DNA of 49,670 nucleotides from the NCBI GenBank assembly GCA_017495165.1, contig JAFEII010000024.1, forward strand, positions 1 to 49,670, given 5' to 3'. This document shows, in pieces, positions 1-8,708 of the stretch (its first letter is position 1; each line of letters begins with the position of its first letter). Under the pieces are notes generated by a model. That model was given only the letters and a program-made list of their open reading frames with translations. It made no database searches and was not told the DNA's origin. Source of the DNA: Hydromonas sp. Its GTDB lineage: Bacteria > Pseudomonadota > Gammaproteobacteria > Burkholderiales > Burkholderiaceae. The position numbers were made by a program, and so were the translations under genes.

Positions 1-158
1 CATGATTGCCCAGTCGATTCAAATTTATAATTCGATGCGACCTCATTTGTCCCTAGAATACAAAACGCCCGATGCTATGCATCAGGCGTCTATCCAACAT
101 TTTAAAAATGCGGCGGTTTATTCGTCGTAAAACTGTCAACTTATTTTAGGACGGGACA
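1..158 (+). mobile_element. Right end of an IS3-family insertion sequence
   Basis: The window opens inside the 3' part of an IS3-type orfB. The transposase stop is at 128-130, followed by an AT-rich stretch ending in a GGACGGGACA-type terminus at about 149-158. Read from the outside this terminus starts TGTCCCGTCC, as expected for the TG...CA ends of IS3-family elements. Only the right end is in view, so whether the element is complete cannot be judged. No target duplication can be assigned without the left end. Confidence 0.7.
2..130 (+). CDS. IS3-family transposase OrfB, C-terminal fragment
   Basis: The reading frame is open from the window edge to TAA at 128-130 and ends in IYNSMRPHLSLEYKTPDAMH, the conserved C-terminal stretch of IS3-family OrfB transposases (usually YN..RPH..L...TP). 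The DDE catalytic residues lie upstream, outside the window. In this family OrfB is normally made as an OrfAB fusion by frameshifting and catalyses copy-out/paste-in transposition through a circular intermediate. The ATG at position 2 is an internal Met, not a start. Intactness is unknown. Confidence 0.8.
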   Translation: MIAQSIQIYNSMRPHLSLEYKTPDAMHQASIQHFKNAAVYSS

Positions 159-343
159 CAATTTTATTGCCCAGATTTTATTGCTCCGCTTTCCTACGCT
201 TATTTCCCAAAATTGATCTGACGCCATCTCCACTTCCTTGGCGTTTAAGCAGCATCACCGCCTACAACATCCATCGGTTAAAAACAGGGCGCATTTGAAT
301 CGCCCGTCCAAAGATGATGCAGATTCACTGCTAAGCCCCACAC

Positions 344-907
344 TTAAACATTGCTGTAATATTTTTGCAGACTTCTCACCCGCGCAATATAGTTTTTTGT
401 TTCAGCAGGCATGTCATCAAAGTTATTTCGCGCCCGACCGTCGTTCAGATAACGGCTCACATTCCCCATGCCCCAATTATAGGCAGCTAGAGTTAACGCC
501 AAGTTTTGGTCATATTTTTCATACAACAGCCCCAGGTATTTGGCGGCGGCTTGCGCGGAGGCTTCGGGGTGCGATGGGTCATCTAGCGAAAATTCACGAG
601 CGGTTGCTGGCATGAACTGAAACAACCCCTTGGCGCCCGTGCGGCTCACCGCAAAGCGTTTACCAGCCGATTCTTGGTGCATGACCGCAGACAACAAGCC
701 TTTGGGCAGCCCATATTCGCGCTCTAATTGGCGCAGATTGAGGCTTTTAGACCAGTCATACACCCGCTCATACGTCACCCGCTCTTTGCCTGCGGGCGGC
801 TTGTACGAGCTGCAGCCTTGTACCACTGACGCAGCAAGTATGCAAAGCATGTAAGCCGTGATTTTTTTTAAATTTTTTAAATTTTTTAAATTTTTTAATT
901 TTTTCAA
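344..907 (-). CDS. Lipoprotein lytic transglycosylase (SLT domain)
   Basis: This protein of about 187 residues should cleave the MurNAc-GlcNAc bond of peptidoglycan in the periplasm, forming 1,6-anhydromuropeptides. It has a lipoprotein signal ending in VVQGC (acylated Cys near residue 32) and a short linker. The SLT domain carries the catalytic Glu in MHQESAG, then GAKGLFQFMP and AYNWGMGN, all hallmarks of family 1 enzymes. The start is TTG at 907-905: AAGGAT lies about 8 bases upstream, and only this start gives a Lys-rich signal n-region. The first ATG (850) would leave almost no n-region. The n-region is built from a 9-bp repeat coding Lys-Asn-Leu, which is unusual. It is transcribed leftward downstream of the ferredoxin gene. 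Confidence 0.88.
   Translation of the reverse strand: MKKLKNLKNLKNLKKITAYMLCILAASVVQGCSSYKPPAGKERVTYERVYDWSKSLNLRQLEREYGLPKGLLSAVMHQESAGKRFAVSRTGAKGLFQFMPATAREFSLDDPSHPEASAQAAAKYLGLLYEKYDQNLALTLAAYNWGMGNVSRYLNDGRARNNFDDMPAETKNYIARVRSLQKYYSNV
869..904 (-). repeat. 9-bp tandem repeat inside a lipoprotein signal peptide
   Basis: Three direct copies of AAAAATTTA (coding strand) plus a partial copy encode Lys-Asn-Leu units at the extreme N-terminus of the lytic transglycosylase. Because the unit is a multiple of three, copy-number change would lengthen or shorten the positively charged n-region without breaking the frame. Confidence 0.8.
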
Positions 908-958
908 AGCCAGATCCTTACCGACGTTGCGCCGCGCATTGCGGGCAACGCAACACCG

Positions 959-1737
<779 letters not shown>

Positions 1738-1765
1738 TTACACTGCGTAATTTTTTCAAAGCCAG

Positions 1766-1771
1766 ATTATA
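1766..1771 (-). promoter_or_regulatory. Candidate -10 box for coaD
   Basis: A perfect TATAAT (read on the minus strand) lies about 40 bases upstream of the coaD ATG. The hexamer 17 bases further upstream, GCAACA, matches the -35 consensus at only three positions, so this is a weak-to-moderate prediction. Confidence 0.35.
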
Positions 1772-1849
1772 CGGGCTTTGTTCCAAGCTGTTGCACAAAA
1801 AATTATGCGCAGCATGGTATTATTTGCTCTTTTCGATTGGCGTTTACGT

Positions 1850-2266
1850 ATGGAAACTCATATCACAGATATTGCTCACGCGATTCAAATGGCGGTTGCA
1901 CCCGTTTTTTTACTGACAGCGATTGCCACCTTGATTAATGTGTTAAATGCACGGTTGAGCCGCAGCATTGATCGGCGCCGTGCGCTGGACAAACTGCTCA
2001 CAGAAACCACTGAAATTGAGGCGCAGACATTGTTTCATGATGAGCGTTTGTTACATGTTGCGCGCTTGCGTGTCATTTATTTCGGTATTTTTTCAGCGGT
2101 GTTGGCGGCGCTGCTGATTTGCTTGGTTGTGGCGGGTGCGTTTGTGGGCGCGTTGATGAGCATCGAGGTCTCACGCATCATCGCGTTGCTATTTATTGCG
2201 GCGATGTTGGCGATGATTGTGAGCCTGCTGCTGTTTTTGTATGAGGTTTTTTTAATGCTCAAGTAA
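1850..2266 (+). CDS. DUF2721 family membrane protein
   Basis: A small membrane protein of about 138 residues. It starts with an amphipathic AIQMAVAPVFLLTAIATLINVLNARLSR-like stretch, then a charged region (about residues 40-75) and two strongly hydrophobic segments near the C-terminus. This is the layout and N-terminal signature of DUF2721 (AIQ.A.APVFLL..I...L.VL..RL.R..DR). The ATG at 1850 is chosen because it places the family signature at the N-terminus; an upstream in-frame start at 1778 would add 24 unrelated residues. No clear ribosome site is seen. Function is unknown; it stands alone, divergent from coaD. Confidence 0.75.
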   Translation: METHITDIAHAIQMAVAPVFLLTAIATLINVLNARLSRSIDRRRALDKLLTETTEIEAQTLFHDERLLHVARLRVIYFGIFSAVLAALLICLVVAGAFVGALMSIEVSRIIALLFIAAMLAMIVSLLLFLYEVFLMLK

Positions 2267-2635
2267 ATTGTTCTGCGGCATTGCAATGGTTGATTCTGGC
2301 CATGAGCGGGGCAATCAGCCCCGCTGGAGCAAGTATTTGTAGGGGCTGGGTTTATCGCGCCCTGTCTCGTTATTTGCACGGTTTGGGCGTGATAAACCTC
2401 GCCCCTACGTCTCAATGCAATGCTACTTGAAGGCGTTGATGCGCTTTGTTTGTTGCATCTTTCACATTGATGCTCTAACGAGCCAACGAGGCGAGTGCCA
2501 ACACACTGCCAATCACGCGGTTTATCGGACGCTGCCTGCGCACACGTTGCTTGCGACGTGCCAAAGCGGATGTGCCGCAATCGAGCGTTCGACACGCGCC
2601 GCATCGGCGCACCGCCTTCGTGTGACATGCGGCAA
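2267..2635. other. 369-bp spacer without a recognisable gene
   Basis: Lies between DUF2721 and rsmD, whose 3' ends converge. It holds a long inverted repeat (2339-2408, listed separately). The rest, 2410-2635, is GC-richer and contains several open frames, none with convincing family resemblance. A faint likeness of one minus-strand frame (ending near 2475) to a LysE-type C-terminus is too weak to call a pseudogene. Confidence 0.5.
2339..2408. repeat. Dispersed 24-bp palindromic repeat, paired copy A
   Basis: Two 24-bp arms (2339-2362 and 2385-2408) are inverted copies, matching at 21 of 24 positions around a 22-bp spacer. Consensus of one arm: GGGCGYGATAAAYC, two variable bases, then GCCCCTAC. 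The same arm recurs at 15582-15605, 19369-19437 (paired) and 19683-19706, always between genes, so it is a dispersed family with REP/MITE-like behaviour. It could also serve as a bidirectional terminator between DUF2721 and rsmD. Confidence 0.75.
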
Positions 2636-3232
2636 TTAAGTGGCTTTGCGCCACAGCCCATAAGCCACTTGTTGTGTGCGCCCTTCTTTGATTTGCGTCC
2701 AACCCAGCGCGGCCAATGCGCCCAAATTCATTTTGGCTTCAACTTCCACGTACAGCCATGAGTCCGCGTGCGTGAGTTGGTTTAAATATGGGGCGATGGC
2801 GGCCAACATGTCGCGCTCAAATGGTGGGTCAAGCACAATCCAGTCAAATATTTTGCCTTGCGCAATCAGCGCAGGACACAATGCCAGCACATCGGCTTGC
2901 GTGGCGCCGCCGTTTGTCTGAACCCCCCAGTTTTTGAGGATTTGTTGAATCTGCGTGATGGCTGCGGCATGATTGTCCACCATCAAAACGTCGGTCGCGC
3001 CACGACTGATGCATTCCAATCCAAACGCGCCGCTGCCTGTAAACGCATCCAAAATGGCTTTGTCTGCAAAAACGCCCCCCCATTGGTGGTTCATCCAGTT
3101 AAATACGGTTTCACGAACCCGATCTGCGCTGGGGCGCAGGCCTTGATGCGCAATGACGGAAATCATTTGGCGGCGGTGGGTGCCGCCGATGATTCTGATT
3201 TTGCCTGCTTGGTTGTGTTTAAGTGCGGCCAT
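2636..3232 (-). CDS. rsmD: 16S rRNA (guanine-966 N2)-methyltransferase RsmD
   Basis: SAM-dependent enzyme that methylates G966 of 16S rRNA during 30S assembly. Visible motifs: KIRIIGGTHRRQ near the N-terminus (usual RsmD opening RIIGG..R), RPSADRVRETVFNW, the SAM-binding DAFTGSGAFGLE, and catalytic LDPPF. The ATG at 3232 gives about 198 residues, close to the usual family length. An in-frame TTG at 3316 would add 28 Ser/Thr-rich residues and overlap ppk2 by 50 bases, so it is less likely. Follows ppk2 in the leftward direction. Confidence 0.93.
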   Translation of the reverse strand: MAALKHNQAGKIRIIGGTHRRQMISVIAHQGLRPSADRVRETVFNWMNHQWGGVFADKAILDAFTGSGAFGLECISRGATDVLMVDNHAAAITQIQQILKNWGVQTNGGATQADVLALCPALIAQGKIFDWIVLDPPFERDMLAAIAPYLNQLTHADSWLYVEVEAKMNLGALAALGWTQIKEGRTQQVAYGLWRKAT

Positions 3233-3266
3233 AGTTGCTTGAGTGGTTTGATGAAATGCGCTGGGG

Positions 3267-4097
3267 TTAAATGCTGTCGTGCGGCGAGCTGATGAGGTGC
3301 TTGTCGAGTTCGCCAATCGTTGCCTCGTTTTTGTTGGTGTATGGTAATTTGTGCAGAATATATTGCATGGCGGTTAAGCGGGCGCGGCGCTTGTCGTTGG
3401 ATTTAATCACAGTCCAAGGCGCTTCTTGGCGGTCTGTGAAGGCAAACATGGCTTCTTTTGCGTCGGTGTAATCATTCCATTTGTCCAGTGATTCCAAATC
3501 AATCGGCGAGAGTTTCCATTGTTTTAATGGGTCGGTGGCGCGCTCTTCAAAGCGTCTGTGCTGCTCGTCTTGGCTGACTGAAAACCAAAATTTAATTAAA
3601 TGAATGCCGCTGCCGACCAGCATCCGCTCAAACTCGGGCGCTTGCTGCATAAATGTAAAATACTCGGGGGTGCTGCAAAAATTCATCACGCGCTCAACGC
3701 CTGCGCGGTTGTACCATGAGCGGTCAAATAGAACAATTTCACCGGCCGTTGGCAGTTGTGCGACGTAGCGCTGAAAATACCATTGACCACGTTCCGTCTC
3801 GGTCGGTTTGAGCAGCGCAACCACGCGAGCGCCACGCGGATTCAAATGCTCCATGAGGCGTTTAATTGTACCGCCTTTGCCTGCGGCATCGCGCCCTTCA
3901 AACACAATCACGACTTTTTGCTGGGTTTCTTTGACCCACGCCTGCAGTTTCAACAGCTCGATTTGCAGCTCTTTTTTGCGCGCTTCGTAGCTGTTGCGAT
4001 CAATTCTATCCTCGTAGGGATACGCGCTTGACTCGTTGCTGTCAATGGCAATTTGCTTTTTGAATTCATTTAGTTGCACGATGGTGTTTGATGACAT
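3267..4097 (-). CDS. ppk2: Polyphosphate kinase 2 family protein
   Basis: Transfers phosphate between polyphosphate and nucleotides, in this family mostly making NTP or NDP from polyP. It has about 276 residues. Visible: Walker A-like FEGRDAAGKGGTIKRL (about residues 62-77), a lid-region signature with NPRGARVVAL, Walker B-like IVLFDRSWYNRAGVERVM, and a C-terminal IKSNDKRRARL, all diagnostic of one-domain PPK2. The ATG at 4097 is preceded by AAGGAG with 6-base spacing; an upstream start at 4136 is unsupported. It sits downstream of ppx, so synthesis or use and hydrolysis of polyP are encoded side by side. Confidence 0.94.
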   Translation of the reverse strand: MSSNTIVQLNEFKKQIAIDSNESSAYPYEDRIDRNSYEARKKELQIELLKLQAWVKETQQKVVIVFEGRDAAGKGGTIKRLMEHLNPRGARVVALLKPTETERGQWYFQRYVAQLPTAGEIVLFDRSWYNRAGVERVMNFCSTPEYFTFMQQAPEFERMLVGSGIHLIKFWFSVSQDEQHRRFEERATDPLKQWKLSPIDLESLDKWNDYTDAKEAMFAFTDRQEAPWTVIKSNDKRRARLTAMQYILHKLPYTNKNEATIGELDKHLISSPHDSI

Positions 4098-4160
4098 TTC
4101 AACTCCTTTTAAAAAAACAACGTAACCGCTGCGCATGACAGCGGCATGAATTTAGCAAAA

Positions 4161-5630
4161 TCAAACCACAACCAGCTTGGTCTGCACGCCAATTTTTTCC
4201 CATGCGCGGCATTCTTCTTCAATCAAATAGGCGGACAGCGGGAACTGCGCCACCCATTGCGCATCACACGTCCAGATCAATTGATTGGCGTCAAACTGCA
4301 ACGGCGTTGCGGGCAAATCCGTGCCTGCGCGTGCGTGCGAGAGCAAAATCGCGATGCGCAAACACACGGCTTCTCGCGCAAATTCTGGCTTTTTGAGCGC
4401 TTCTTGCCATTTTTTGAGGCCGCCGCGCTGCACAGAAATCAGGTCTGCCAAATGCGCCTGTTCTGCGCGTGAGAATCCAGCCAAATCAGCGTTGCGCACA
4501 ATGTAGTCGCCGTGCCGATGCGCACCTTCATGTGCAATAATCATGCCAATTTCATGACAGCACGCCGCCCATTTGAGCCATTGCGTTTGCGCTTGCGGCG
4601 CAATCTGCTTGAACAATGCAAGGGCAATATGTTGAACCCGCATGGCTTGCTGCGCATCGAGCGACCAGCGTTTCATTAAGCGGGCAATGCTTTGTTCACG
4701 CGCATCATCGGCCAAATGCCCTGAACTGCGGTGAATCAAGTCAACCATCACACCTTGGCGCAGCGCGCTGTAACACGGCAACATGCTGGTAACGCCAAAG
4801 GCGCGGTACAGCCCAAGCAATACGGCCACGCCGCCTGCCAGCACTTGGCCGCGCTGGGTTTTAAGGGCTTCGAATGGCCATTTTTTTTGCTCAACGGTTG
4901 TGATGATTTGGCGCAGCTGCATTAAGCCGTCCAGCGTAATGGCGGCGTGCCCAAAGGTGGTGGCGCAAATTTCGGCAATCGCTTCAACCGTCCCAGATGA
5001 GCCATACGCCAACTGCCAATGCGCGGCATGAAAAAGTGCCACGCCTTCTTCGAATATGGCGGTTGCGGCCAAAACGGCTTTGTCAAAATTTTTGACGCTG
5101 TATTTTTGCCCATCAAAAAATCGTAAAGTGTGGCTCACACAGCCGATTCTGAACGATTCCATGCGATGCGGCTGGTTATTTACCCCAACAATCACTTCAG
5201 TTGAGCCGCCCCCAATATCCACCACCAGCCGCATTTGATGGTCGTTGGGCAAGTCGTTGGACACGCCTTGATAAATCAAACGTGCTTCTTCTTGTCCAGA
5301 AATCACTTCGATGGGATAACCCAGCGCGGCTTGCGCTGGGATTAAAAATGCATCGGGGTTTTTGGCGCTGCGCAAGCTTTGTGTGGCCACGGCGCGTACC
5401 GCGTGCGGCGCCACGCCGCGCAATCGCTCGGAGAAGCGTGCCAAACATGCCACACCACGCTCAATCGCCTCTGGCGTGAGGTTGCTGTTTGCATCCAAAC
5501 CTGCGCCCAAGCGCACGGGCTCTTTGTAGTAGTCGAGCCGCACCAGCTGCCCATGATCAAACCGCGCCATCTCAATGCGAAAACTGTTTGACCCTAAGTC
5601 AACGGTTGCCAAAACTTGTCCATCTTTCAT
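4161..5630 (-). CDS. ppx: Exopolyphosphatase (Ppx/GppA family)
   Basis: Hydrolyses terminal phosphate from polyphosphate, and possibly also pppGpp as in GppA. Actin/hexokinase-fold motifs are visible: ATVDLGSNSFRIEMA at the N-terminus, VVDIGGGSTEVIVG near residue 140, and the second-domain AYGSSGTVEAIAE. The C-terminal half carries an HD-type region with CCHEIGMIIAHEGAHRHG, as in long Ppx enzymes. The 489-residue length fits the long form. It has its own ATG at 5630 and is followed after about 60 bases by ppk2. Ppx versus GppA cannot be separated by eye. Confidence 0.93.
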   Translation of the reverse strand: MKDGQVLATVDLGSNSFRIEMARFDHGQLVRLDYYKEPVRLGAGLDANSNLTPEAIERGVACLARFSERLRGVAPHAVRAVATQSLRSAKNPDAFLIPAQAALGYPIEVISGQEEARLIYQGVSNDLPNDHQMRLVVDIGGGSTEVIVGVNNQPHRMESFRIGCVSHTLRFFDGQKYSVKNFDKAVLAATAIFEEGVALFHAAHWQLAYGSSGTVEAIAEICATTFGHAAITLDGLMQLRQIITTVEQKKWPFEALKTQRGQVLAGGVAVLLGLYRAFGVTSMLPCYSALRQGVMVDLIHRSSGHLADDAREQSIARLMKRWSLDAQQAMRVQHIALALFKQIAPQAQTQWLKWAACCHEIGMIIAHEGAHRHGDYIVRNADLAGFSRAEQAHLADLISVQRGGLKKWQEALKKPEFAREAVCLRIAILLSHARAGTDLPATPLQFDANQLIWTCDAQWVAQFPLSAYLIEEECRAWEKIGVQTKLVVV

Positions 5631-5696
5631 CAGCGCGCTCTTTTTATTTGATTTGTTGTTATTTTTATAGGTTCATGACTTTAACGTGGCTTGAAA

Positions 5697-6755
5697 TTAA
5701 TCGAGCAACGCATCGACAAACTCACTGGCATTAAAGGTTTGTAAATCCGCAATTGATTCGCCCACGCCAATAAAATAAACTGGAATCACACGTTCAACGG
5801 CGAGCGCAACCAAAACGCCGCCTTTGGCGGTGCCGTCAAGCTTGGTCACAATCAAGCCTGTTAAGCCAATTGCCTCATCAAAGGCATTGACCTGTGCCAA
5901 GGCGTTTTGCCCCATGCTGCCGTCTAAAACCAAGACCACTTCGTGTGGCGCACCCGCCATGGCTTTGTTGGCAACGCGTTTGATTTTTTTGAGTTCGTCC
6001 ATGAGGTGCAATTGCGTTGGCAGACGGCCTGCGGTATCGGCAATCACCACATTAATGCGGCGGGCTTGCGCCGAGGCAATCGCATCAAACACAACTGCGG
6101 CTGGATCGCCTGATTCTTGGGCGATGACGGTGACATTATTGCGTTCGCCCCATGCAGCAAGCTGCTCTCGCGCAGCGGCTCTAAATGTATCGCCTGCGGC
6201 CAACACAATGCTTTTGTTAATCGATTGCAAATGGTGGGTGAGCTTGCCGATGCTGGTGGTTTTTCCCGCGCCGTTCACGCCCGCGACCATCAAAACAATC
6301 GGATGGGCTGATTCCACATTGAGCTCTTTTTCTAAGTTTTTGAGGAGGCGAATCAGAATGTGTTTGAGTGCGAATTTGACGCTTTGCGCATCCTCAATTC
6401 GTTCTGATTTGACCTGCACGCGAAGCTGCGACATGATTTTTTCAACCGCCTTAACCCCAACATCGGCCATGAGCAGTGCGTCTTCGAGCGATTCAAACAT
6501 GTGCTCGTCCACTTTGTGCGAGACAAATACGTGCTTGATGCCAGTACCGGTTTTACTCAAACCTGATTTTAGGCGGCTGAACCAGCTGCGCACTTCAGGT
6601 TTGGCGCGCTCGTCTGTCTGCGCCAATGACTCGAGTGATTGCCCAGCCAATTGAGCGTCTTGTGGTGCGGCTTCGATTAACGGTAAATCTGCGGTTTGCG
6701 CGTTGTCCGCAACCTCTGGCGGCGGATTTGTTTTGCGTTTAAAAAAATTAAACAT
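5697..6755 (-). CDS. ftsY: Signal recognition particle receptor FtsY
   Basis: SRP receptor GTPase that docks ribosome-SRP complexes at the inner membrane for co-translational insertion. About 352 residues: a short acidic A region (residues 1-70), the N domain helical bundle, then the G domain. Visible G motifs: GVNGAGKTTSIGKL, DTFRAAAREQL, DTAGRLPTQ, TKLDGTAKGG and the C-terminal GVGESIADLQTF. The start at 6755 (MFNFFKRK) resembles the usual FtsY N-terminus; ATGs at 6773 and 6769 and a TTG at 6785 are possible, and no strong ribosome site separates them. Transcribed leftward, divergent from a glycosyltransferase gene. Confidence 0.95.
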   Translation of the reverse strand: MFNFFKRKTNPPPEVADNAQTADLPLIEAAPQDAQLAGQSLESLAQTDERAKPEVRSWFSRLKSGLSKTGTGIKHVFVSHKVDEHMFESLEDALLMADVGVKAVEKIMSQLRVQVKSERIEDAQSVKFALKHILIRLLKNLEKELNVESAHPIVLMVAGVNGAGKTTSIGKLTHHLQSINKSIVLAAGDTFRAAAREQLAAWGERNNVTVIAQESGDPAAVVFDAIASAQARRINVVIADTAGRLPTQLHLMDELKKIKRVANKAMAGAPHEVVLVLDGSMGQNALAQVNAFDEAIGLTGLIVTKLDGTAKGGVLVALAVERVIPVYFIGVGESIADLQTFNASEFVDALLD

Positions 6756-6893
6756 TGTTTTTGACCCATTCATGTTAGTCGGCAAAAAACTGCCAAGGCT
6801 TTATTGTACCGCCATTTTGTGGCTTTTTTTACGCAGCCTTTTTGAATTGCTTGCAATTATTTGTCTGCATGGGATTTTTAGTAAGGCATCGGG

Positions 6894-6899
6894 TATAAT
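6894..6899 (+). promoter_or_regulatory. Candidate -10 box upstream of the glycosyltransferase
   Basis: A perfect TATAAT lies 44 bases before the ATG at 6943 in the AT-rich ftsY-glycosyltransferase divergent region. No good -35 hexamer is present at the standard distance (GGGATT at 17 bases), so confidence is limited. Confidence 0.4.
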
Positions 6900-6942
6900 T
6901 ATTTTTTTCAAAAACCACCTTTTTTATAGAGAATCATCACTT

Positions 6943-7749
6943 ATGAGCGAAAAACACTCTTTGCAAAACAATGACATTATTATTGCGTATCGTGGCGCGG
7001 GGCAAGACCGCCAAGAAAACCTATATGCGGTATTGCGCCATCTGGATGCGACGTATACAGACTATAAAATTTTGTTATTTGAAGCAGATGCAAAGCCAAC
7101 TTTTGACTGGAACGTGCTGAGTGACCCAAAAATCCATCATGTGTTTATGCCGCATGATGGCAAGTTTCCTAAGGCGCTTTTGTACAACACTGCGGCCAAA
7201 ATGTCGACCAGCCAAATTTTGATCTTTCATGATGCCGATTGCATTACTGATCCAAACTCATTTGCGCCTGCGGTGAATGAGCTGATTCATTTTCAAGCGC
7301 ATGACGTTTTGTGCCCGTACCACGAAATGATTGACGTGACGGGTGACTTAAAAAACACATTCATGAACAACCCGCTGTACGAGGTTTTTACTGGGATTAA
7401 CCGCAATGCGCTGGCGCCCGATACGCGCATTTTGTACCAGCGCAATACGGGCGGCGTGTTTGTGTTTCGACGCAAAGATTTTGTCAAAGTGGGCGGTTTG
7501 AATACTGAGTTTATTGGTTGGGGCGGTGAGGACAGCGAGCTGTTTTTCCGCGCAACGCGCTTGGGATTGGGTTGGTCATCGTTTGGCACGCCGCTGTTTC
7601 ATCTCAACCATGACAGCCAAAACCGCTTTGAATGGGGCGTTGTGACCGATGAGGGCAAAGAAAATGGCCGTGTGGCGGCGCTCAGCGAAACCATGCCGAT
7701 TGAAGAGTTGCAAGCGTTGTCTGACCGTTTGAAGACTTTTTTTGACTAA
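6943..7749 (+). CDS. Glycosyltransferase with GT7-C-type galactosyltransferase domain
   Basis: About 268 residues. The N-terminal half is GT-A-like, with an IIIAYRG start and the metal-binding IFHDADC (DxD-type) near residue 100. The C-terminal half has NTGGVFVFRRKDFVKVGG followed by GLNTEFIGWGGEDSELFFR, characteristic of the Glyco_transf_7C domain of beta-1,4-galactosyltransferase-like and chondroitin-polymerase-like enzymes. It probably adds a sugar to a cell-surface glycan; donor and acceptor are unknown. The ATG at 6943 follows a TAGAGAA-type site; longer upstream frames are spacer. It stands alone with a terminator behind it and no other glycan genes adjacent. Confidence 0.8.
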   Translation: MSEKHSLQNNDIIIAYRGAGQDRQENLYAVLRHLDATYTDYKILLFEADAKPTFDWNVLSDPKIHHVFMPHDGKFPKALLYNTAAKMSTSQILIFHDADCITDPNSFAPAVNELIHFQAHDVLCPYHEMIDVTGDLKNTFMNNPLYEVFTGINRNALAPDTRILYQRNTGGVFVFRRKDFVKVGGLNTEFIGWGGEDSELFFRATRLGLGWSSFGTPLFHLNHDSQNRFEWGVVTDEGKENGRVAALSETMPIEELQALSDRLKTFFD

Positions 7750-7782
7750 TTTGAGTTGTTTGAATAATTGCTCTGCGCTTAC

Positions 7783-7814
7783 AAAAAACCGCCCATTGAA
7801 TTGGGCGGTTTTTA
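7783..7814. terminator. Bidirectional intrinsic terminator
   Basis: A stem of ACCGCCCA paired with TGGGCGGT around a 6-base loop, flanked by A and T runs on both sides, sits between the converging glycosyltransferase and rsmA genes. It can serve both. Confidence 0.85.
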
Positions 7815-7904
7815 TTTGCACGTTTGCAGATTTGCAGGCCACGTTGTGCGCTGTTGTGCGCGTGCGTTGTGCGCACTTGCTGCGCAAAATGCAGCAAGTG
7901 AACG

Positions 7905-8708
7905 CTACGCGTCTGCCTTGGGGGCAAGTGCCACCAAATAGTTGGACAGGCCGACAAAGTGCGCGACGGATAACTCTTCAGCGCGGGCGGTTGGCGAAAT
8001 ATCGCATGCGGCCATTTGTTCTTGCGTCACAACGCCGTTGAGCGTGTTGCGCAGCATTTTGCGGCGCTGACTAAAGGCTTGGGCAACCAGACGCGACATG
8101 TGCTGCTCGTCGGTTGCGGTGAGTTCAGCTTCTGGGCGCGGGAACATGCGAATCACGGCGGATGTGACTTTTGGCGCAGGGATAAAGGCGTGTGGCGGCA
8201 CGTCAAATAAATGCTCCATGCGATAGCGGTATTGCAACATGACGGACAGGCGGCCGTAGGCTTTTTGCGATGGTTTGGCCACGATGCGTTCAATCACTTC
8301 TTTTTGCAGCATGAACACTTGCACGTCAATGTGCGGCGTGAATTGCGCCAAATGAAACAGGAGCGGGCTGCTGATGTTGTATGGCAAATTGCCCACCACT
8401 TTGCGCTTGGCGCCGTCTGGCGCGGGAATGCTTAAAAAATCAAATTTTAAGGCATCAATGCTGTGAATGGTCAAGCGCTCGGGTTTGAATTGCTGTTCGA
8501 GCCGCACCACCAAGTCGCGATCCAATTCAACGGCGTGCATGTGCGCGATGTTCTGCAACAATGGTTCGGTGAGCGCGGCCAAGCCTGGGCCGATTTCGGT
8601 GAGACAATCGCCTTCTTGGGGGTTGATTGCGGCAATGATGTTGGCAATGACGTTGCCGTCTTGTAGAAAGTTTTGACCAAATCGTTTGCGGGCGATGTGT
8701 TGACTCAT
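7905..8708 (-). CDS. rsmA: 16S rRNA dimethyladenosine transferase RsmA (KsgA)
   Basis: Dimethylates A1518 and A1519 in helix 45 of 16S rRNA, a late 30S assembly checkpoint. 267 residues. Visible: RKRFGQNFLQDGNVI at the N-terminus, the SAM-binding EIGPGLAALTEPLL, the acidic VELDRD, and the catalytic NLPYNISSPLLF. The start ATG overlaps the pdxA stop by four bases (ATGA, 8705-8708), implying co-translation, as in many proteobacteria. Confidence 0.97.
   Translation of the reverse strand: MSQHIARKRFGQNFLQDGNVIANIIAAINPQEGDCLTEIGPGLAALTEPLLQNIAHMHAVELDRDLVVRLEQQFKPERLTIHSIDALKFDFLSIPAPDGAKRKVVGNLPYNISSPLLFHLAQFTPHIDVQVFMLQKEVIERIVAKPSQKAYGRLSVMLQYRYRMEHLFDVPPHAFIPAPKVTSAVIRMFPRPEAELTATDEQHMSRLVAQAFSQRRKMLRNTLNGVVTQEQMAACDISPTARAEELSVAHFVGLSNYLVALAPKADA

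Noticed and set aside
158-343. Gene between the IS3 end and the lytic transglycosylase
   Set aside because: A plus-strand frame from 238 overlaps the transglycosylase antisense and has no coding features.
2475-2702. Minus-strand frame resembling a LysE-type C-terminus
   Set aside because: Likeness is limited to about 15 residues, there are no membrane helices upstream, and the 5' part overlaps rsmD out of frame.
3233-3316. TTG start of rsmD at 3316
   Set aside because: It would overlap ppk2 by 50 bases and add a Ser/Thr-rich extension; ATG at 3232 gives the usual RsmD length.
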